From contig CAYMKL010000158.1 in NCBI GenBank assembly GCA_964390805.1, forward strand, positions 1-14,449: DNA of 14,449 nt, read 5' to 3'. The DNA is from CAYMKL01 sp964390805 (GTDB lineage: Bacteria > Chloroflexota > Anaerolineae > VGOG01). This document shows, piece by piece, positions 13,069 through 14,449 of the stretch (the stretch's first letter is position 1; each line of letters opens with the position of its first letter). The position numbers were made by a program, and so were the translations under genes. A model generated the notes under the pieces. The model was not told the origin of the DNA. It worked only from the letters and a program-made list of their open reading frames with translations, and did not search any database.

Positions 13069-13734
13069 TCAATTCTGTGATGAGGGTTCGAGGGAGGTCA
13101 CTCCTGCGCGGATGGCAAGCTTAGTGAGATCGGATATGTTGTCAATACCCAGCTTCTTATAGATGCGCCTGCGATGTGTCTCAATGGTCTTCCTGCTCAC
13201 CTCGAGGGCATCGGCAGCCCGCTTCGTGCTATTGCCTTCAATCAGAAGCTTGGTCACCTCGATCTCCCGCTTCGACAAGCTGGAAACACCTTGTGGCTCG
13301 GGCTCTGACGGGTTTGCCAGTAAGTTGTCAAGTAGAGGCCTGGTTATCTCAGGGCTCAAGTACATTTGACCTGCGACCACGGCCTTGATTGCGCGGGTCA
13401 GCTCCTCGGAAGCACACTCCTTTAGCAAGTAGCCCGACGCGCCCGCCTTGAGCATTTGCTTCACAAACTGCGTTTTCGAGTGCATTGACAGGGCGATTAC
13501 CTTGACATCGGCGTCCCTGGCAATGATCTGTTCCGTCGCTACGACGCCGTCCAAATGGGGCATGGCGATGTCCATGATAACCACATTGGGTGATAGCTCC
13601 TGGGCGAGCCGCACGGCTGTTTGTCCGTCCTCTGCTTCTCCGACCACATCCATGTCGGGTTCCTTCTCGAGCAGAGAACGGATGCCTTCGCGCAATATTC
13701 TGTGGTCGTCTGCCAGGATGATTCTTGTACTCAT
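13069..13734 (-). CDS. NarL/LuxR-family response regulator
   Basis: This is a 221-residue cytoplasmic DNA-binding regulator. It starts at ATG 13734 with AGGAGAG 6 bases upstream. The receiver domain (1-122) has the acidic pair Asp9-Asp10, phospho-acceptor Asp55 in VVIMDIAMP, switch residue Ser83 and Lys105 in GYLLK. A Pro/Glu linker (141-149) leads to a LuxR-type HTH (about 150-215), with SKREIEVTKLLIEGNSTKRA and a recognition helix around VSRKTIETHRRRIYKKLGI. It is expected to be phosphorylated by a histidine kinase not present in the window and to bind DNA as a dimer. It lies 13 bases after its paralogue and is probably co-transcribed with it. All key residues are intact. Confidence 0.93.
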   Translation of the reverse strand: MSTRIILADDHRILREGIRSLLEKEPDMDVVGEAEDGQTAVRLAQELSPNVVIMDIAMPHLDGVVATEQIIARDADVKVIALSMHSKTQFVKQMLKAGASGYLLKECASEELTRAIKAVVAGQMYLSPEITRPLLDNLLANPSEPEPQGVSSLSKREIEVTKLLIEGNSTKRAADALEVSRKTIETHRRRIYKKLGIDNISDLTKLAIRAGVTSLEPSSQN

Positions 13735-13747
13735 GTCATTCTCTCCT

Positions 13748-14362
13748 TCAAGGTTCGATGGTGATCATTCCTTTGCGGATAGCCCACACCGCGAGTTCGG
13801 CTGTGCTCTTAATGCCCAGTTTCTTGAAGATGCGCCGACGGTGCGCCTCAATGGTCTTGGTGCTCAACTGGAGGGCGGCGGCGATTTGCTTGGTGTTCTT
13901 GCCTTCGATCAGTAGCTTGGCCACTGCAATCTCCCGGGACGACAGTTCGAAGATACCGCTGGCCTCGGTCTCTTTCCAGCGCTCACGGCCCAGTTCGATC
14001 ACCAGGCTCGCTATCTCAGGGCTCAAGTATTTTCCACCTGCCAGCACGGCTCTGATGGCGTGAGCGAGCTCCTCGAAGGCGCAATCCTTCAGCAGGTAGC
14101 CTGCCGCGCCCGTGTCGAGCATTCCCATCACAAACTGAATGTTGGAATGCATTGACAGTCCGATTACCTTGACATCAGGGGACTCGGCAATGATCTGGCG
14201 AGCGGCTACGATGCCGTTCAGGCCAGGCATGGCGATATCCATGACGACCACGTCGGGTGATAGTTCCTGGGCGAGCTGCACTGCCATTGGGCCGTCCTCC
14301 GCCTCGGCAACCACGTCCATGTCGGGCTGTTTCTCAAGCAAAGAACGGATCCCTTGGCGCAC
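13748..14362 (-). CDS. Second NarL/LuxR-family response regulator, start codon lost or displaced
   Basis: This is a close paralogue of the regulator at 13069-13734. It has phospho-acceptor Asp in VVVMDIAMP, GLSMH, GYLLK and a LuxR HTH ending in TIEAHRRRIFKKLGI. The GTG at 14362 is the only normal start in frame, but it removes the first strand and the acidic pair, which are encoded just upstream: SPRIILADDHKI, from 14398. In that extended frame there is no ATG, GTG or TTG back to the TAA at 14441-14443; CAG (14401-14399) sits where the paralogue has ATG. Possible explanations are a non-standard start (ATT or ATC at 14389-14384), a frame break, or a decaying 5' end. If the GTG start is real, the receiver could not bind Mg2+ normally. 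The gene precedes its paralogue in what looks like one operon. Confidence 0.75.
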   Translation of the reverse strand: MRQGIRSLLEKQPDMDVVAEAEDGPMAVQLAQELSPDVVVMDIAMPGLNGIVAARQIIAESPDVKVIGLSMHSNIQFVMGMLDTGAAGYLLKDCAFEELAHAIRAVLAGGKYLSPEIASLVIELGRERWKETEASGIFELSSREIAVAKLLIEGKNTKQIAAALQLSTKTIEAHRRRIFKKLGIKSTAELAVWAIRKGMITIEP

Positions 14363-14449
14363 AATCTTGTGATCGTCCGCCAGGATAATTCTGGGACTCT
14401 GAGATTTCCAAACCGGGCTGACAAGACCCCGTAGAGCACGTTAACAACC

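Noticed and set aside
12792..13072. Open frames of 74 and 87 codons on the minus strand
   Set aside because: They translate the tandem hairpin repeats (recurring PLGLDPPG-like peptides) and have no ribosome site; this is repeat DNA, not genes.
1..14449. CRISPR array, tRNA, rRNA, transposase
   Set aside because: No regularly spaced repeats with unique spacers, no cloverleaf-like segment and no recognisable transposase or integrase motif was seen on either strand.

Overview
The window looks like a bacterial chromosome segment, most likely from Chloroflexota (Anaerolineae/Caldilineae-like). That guess rests on protein architecture: a zinc-ribbon polytopic membrane protein of the SCO7613 C-terminal/DUF2339 type, a 7TM-GAF membrane sensor without a kinase, a tandem pair of NarL-type response regulators, and many short palindromic intergenic repeats. 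No rRNA, tRNA, CRISPR array, transposase or phage gene is visible. No taxonomic marker gene is present, so the assignment is inference.

Region 1 (1-4533, + strand) has visibly lower GC than the rest. A strong sigma70-type promoter (61-89) precedes three unrecognised genes: A (270-1244), B (1237-2199, overlapping A by 8 bases) and C (2296-4533, helical/TPR-rich with a possible PIN-like N-terminal half). This is the best candidate in the window for an undescribed multi-gene system, but no function can be read from it. The 5' end of gene A is uncertain and may be frame-disrupted.

Region 2 (4534-4848) is non-coding and convergent. It holds a compact transcription unit: a consensus -35, about 100 nt with two mutually exclusive hairpins, and a strong intrinsic terminator. 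I call it an unclassified small RNA.

Region 3 (4849-9056, - strand, high GC) is a two-gene operon with an ATGA overlap. A large membrane protein comes first, followed by a protein ending in a PsbP/Mog1-like domain. Both genes carry an in-frame palindromic insert, and the second appears frame-disrupted at its N terminus. The likely promoter lies inside the inverted repeat at 9119-9156, which may also terminate the upstream sensor gene.

Region 4 (9290-12767) is a divergent pair. The 7TM-GAF sensor (- strand) ends in a helix-turn-helix-like domain instead of a kinase. The ATP-dependent RNA ligase-family protein (+ strand) carries all main nucleotidyltransferase motifs. Each has its own well-formed promoter in the 463-base gap between them.

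Region 5 (12768-13068) is intergenic and packed with repeats: a CCTTCG...CGAAGG palindromic element related to the one inserted in region 3, and two tandem copies of a roughly 72-base double-hairpin unit. Region 6 (13069-14449, - strand) has two paralogous NarL/LuxR response regulators 13 bases apart. The upstream one lacks a normal start codon where its N terminus should begin.

All calls come from reading the sequence by eye. Family names are recognition, not search results.
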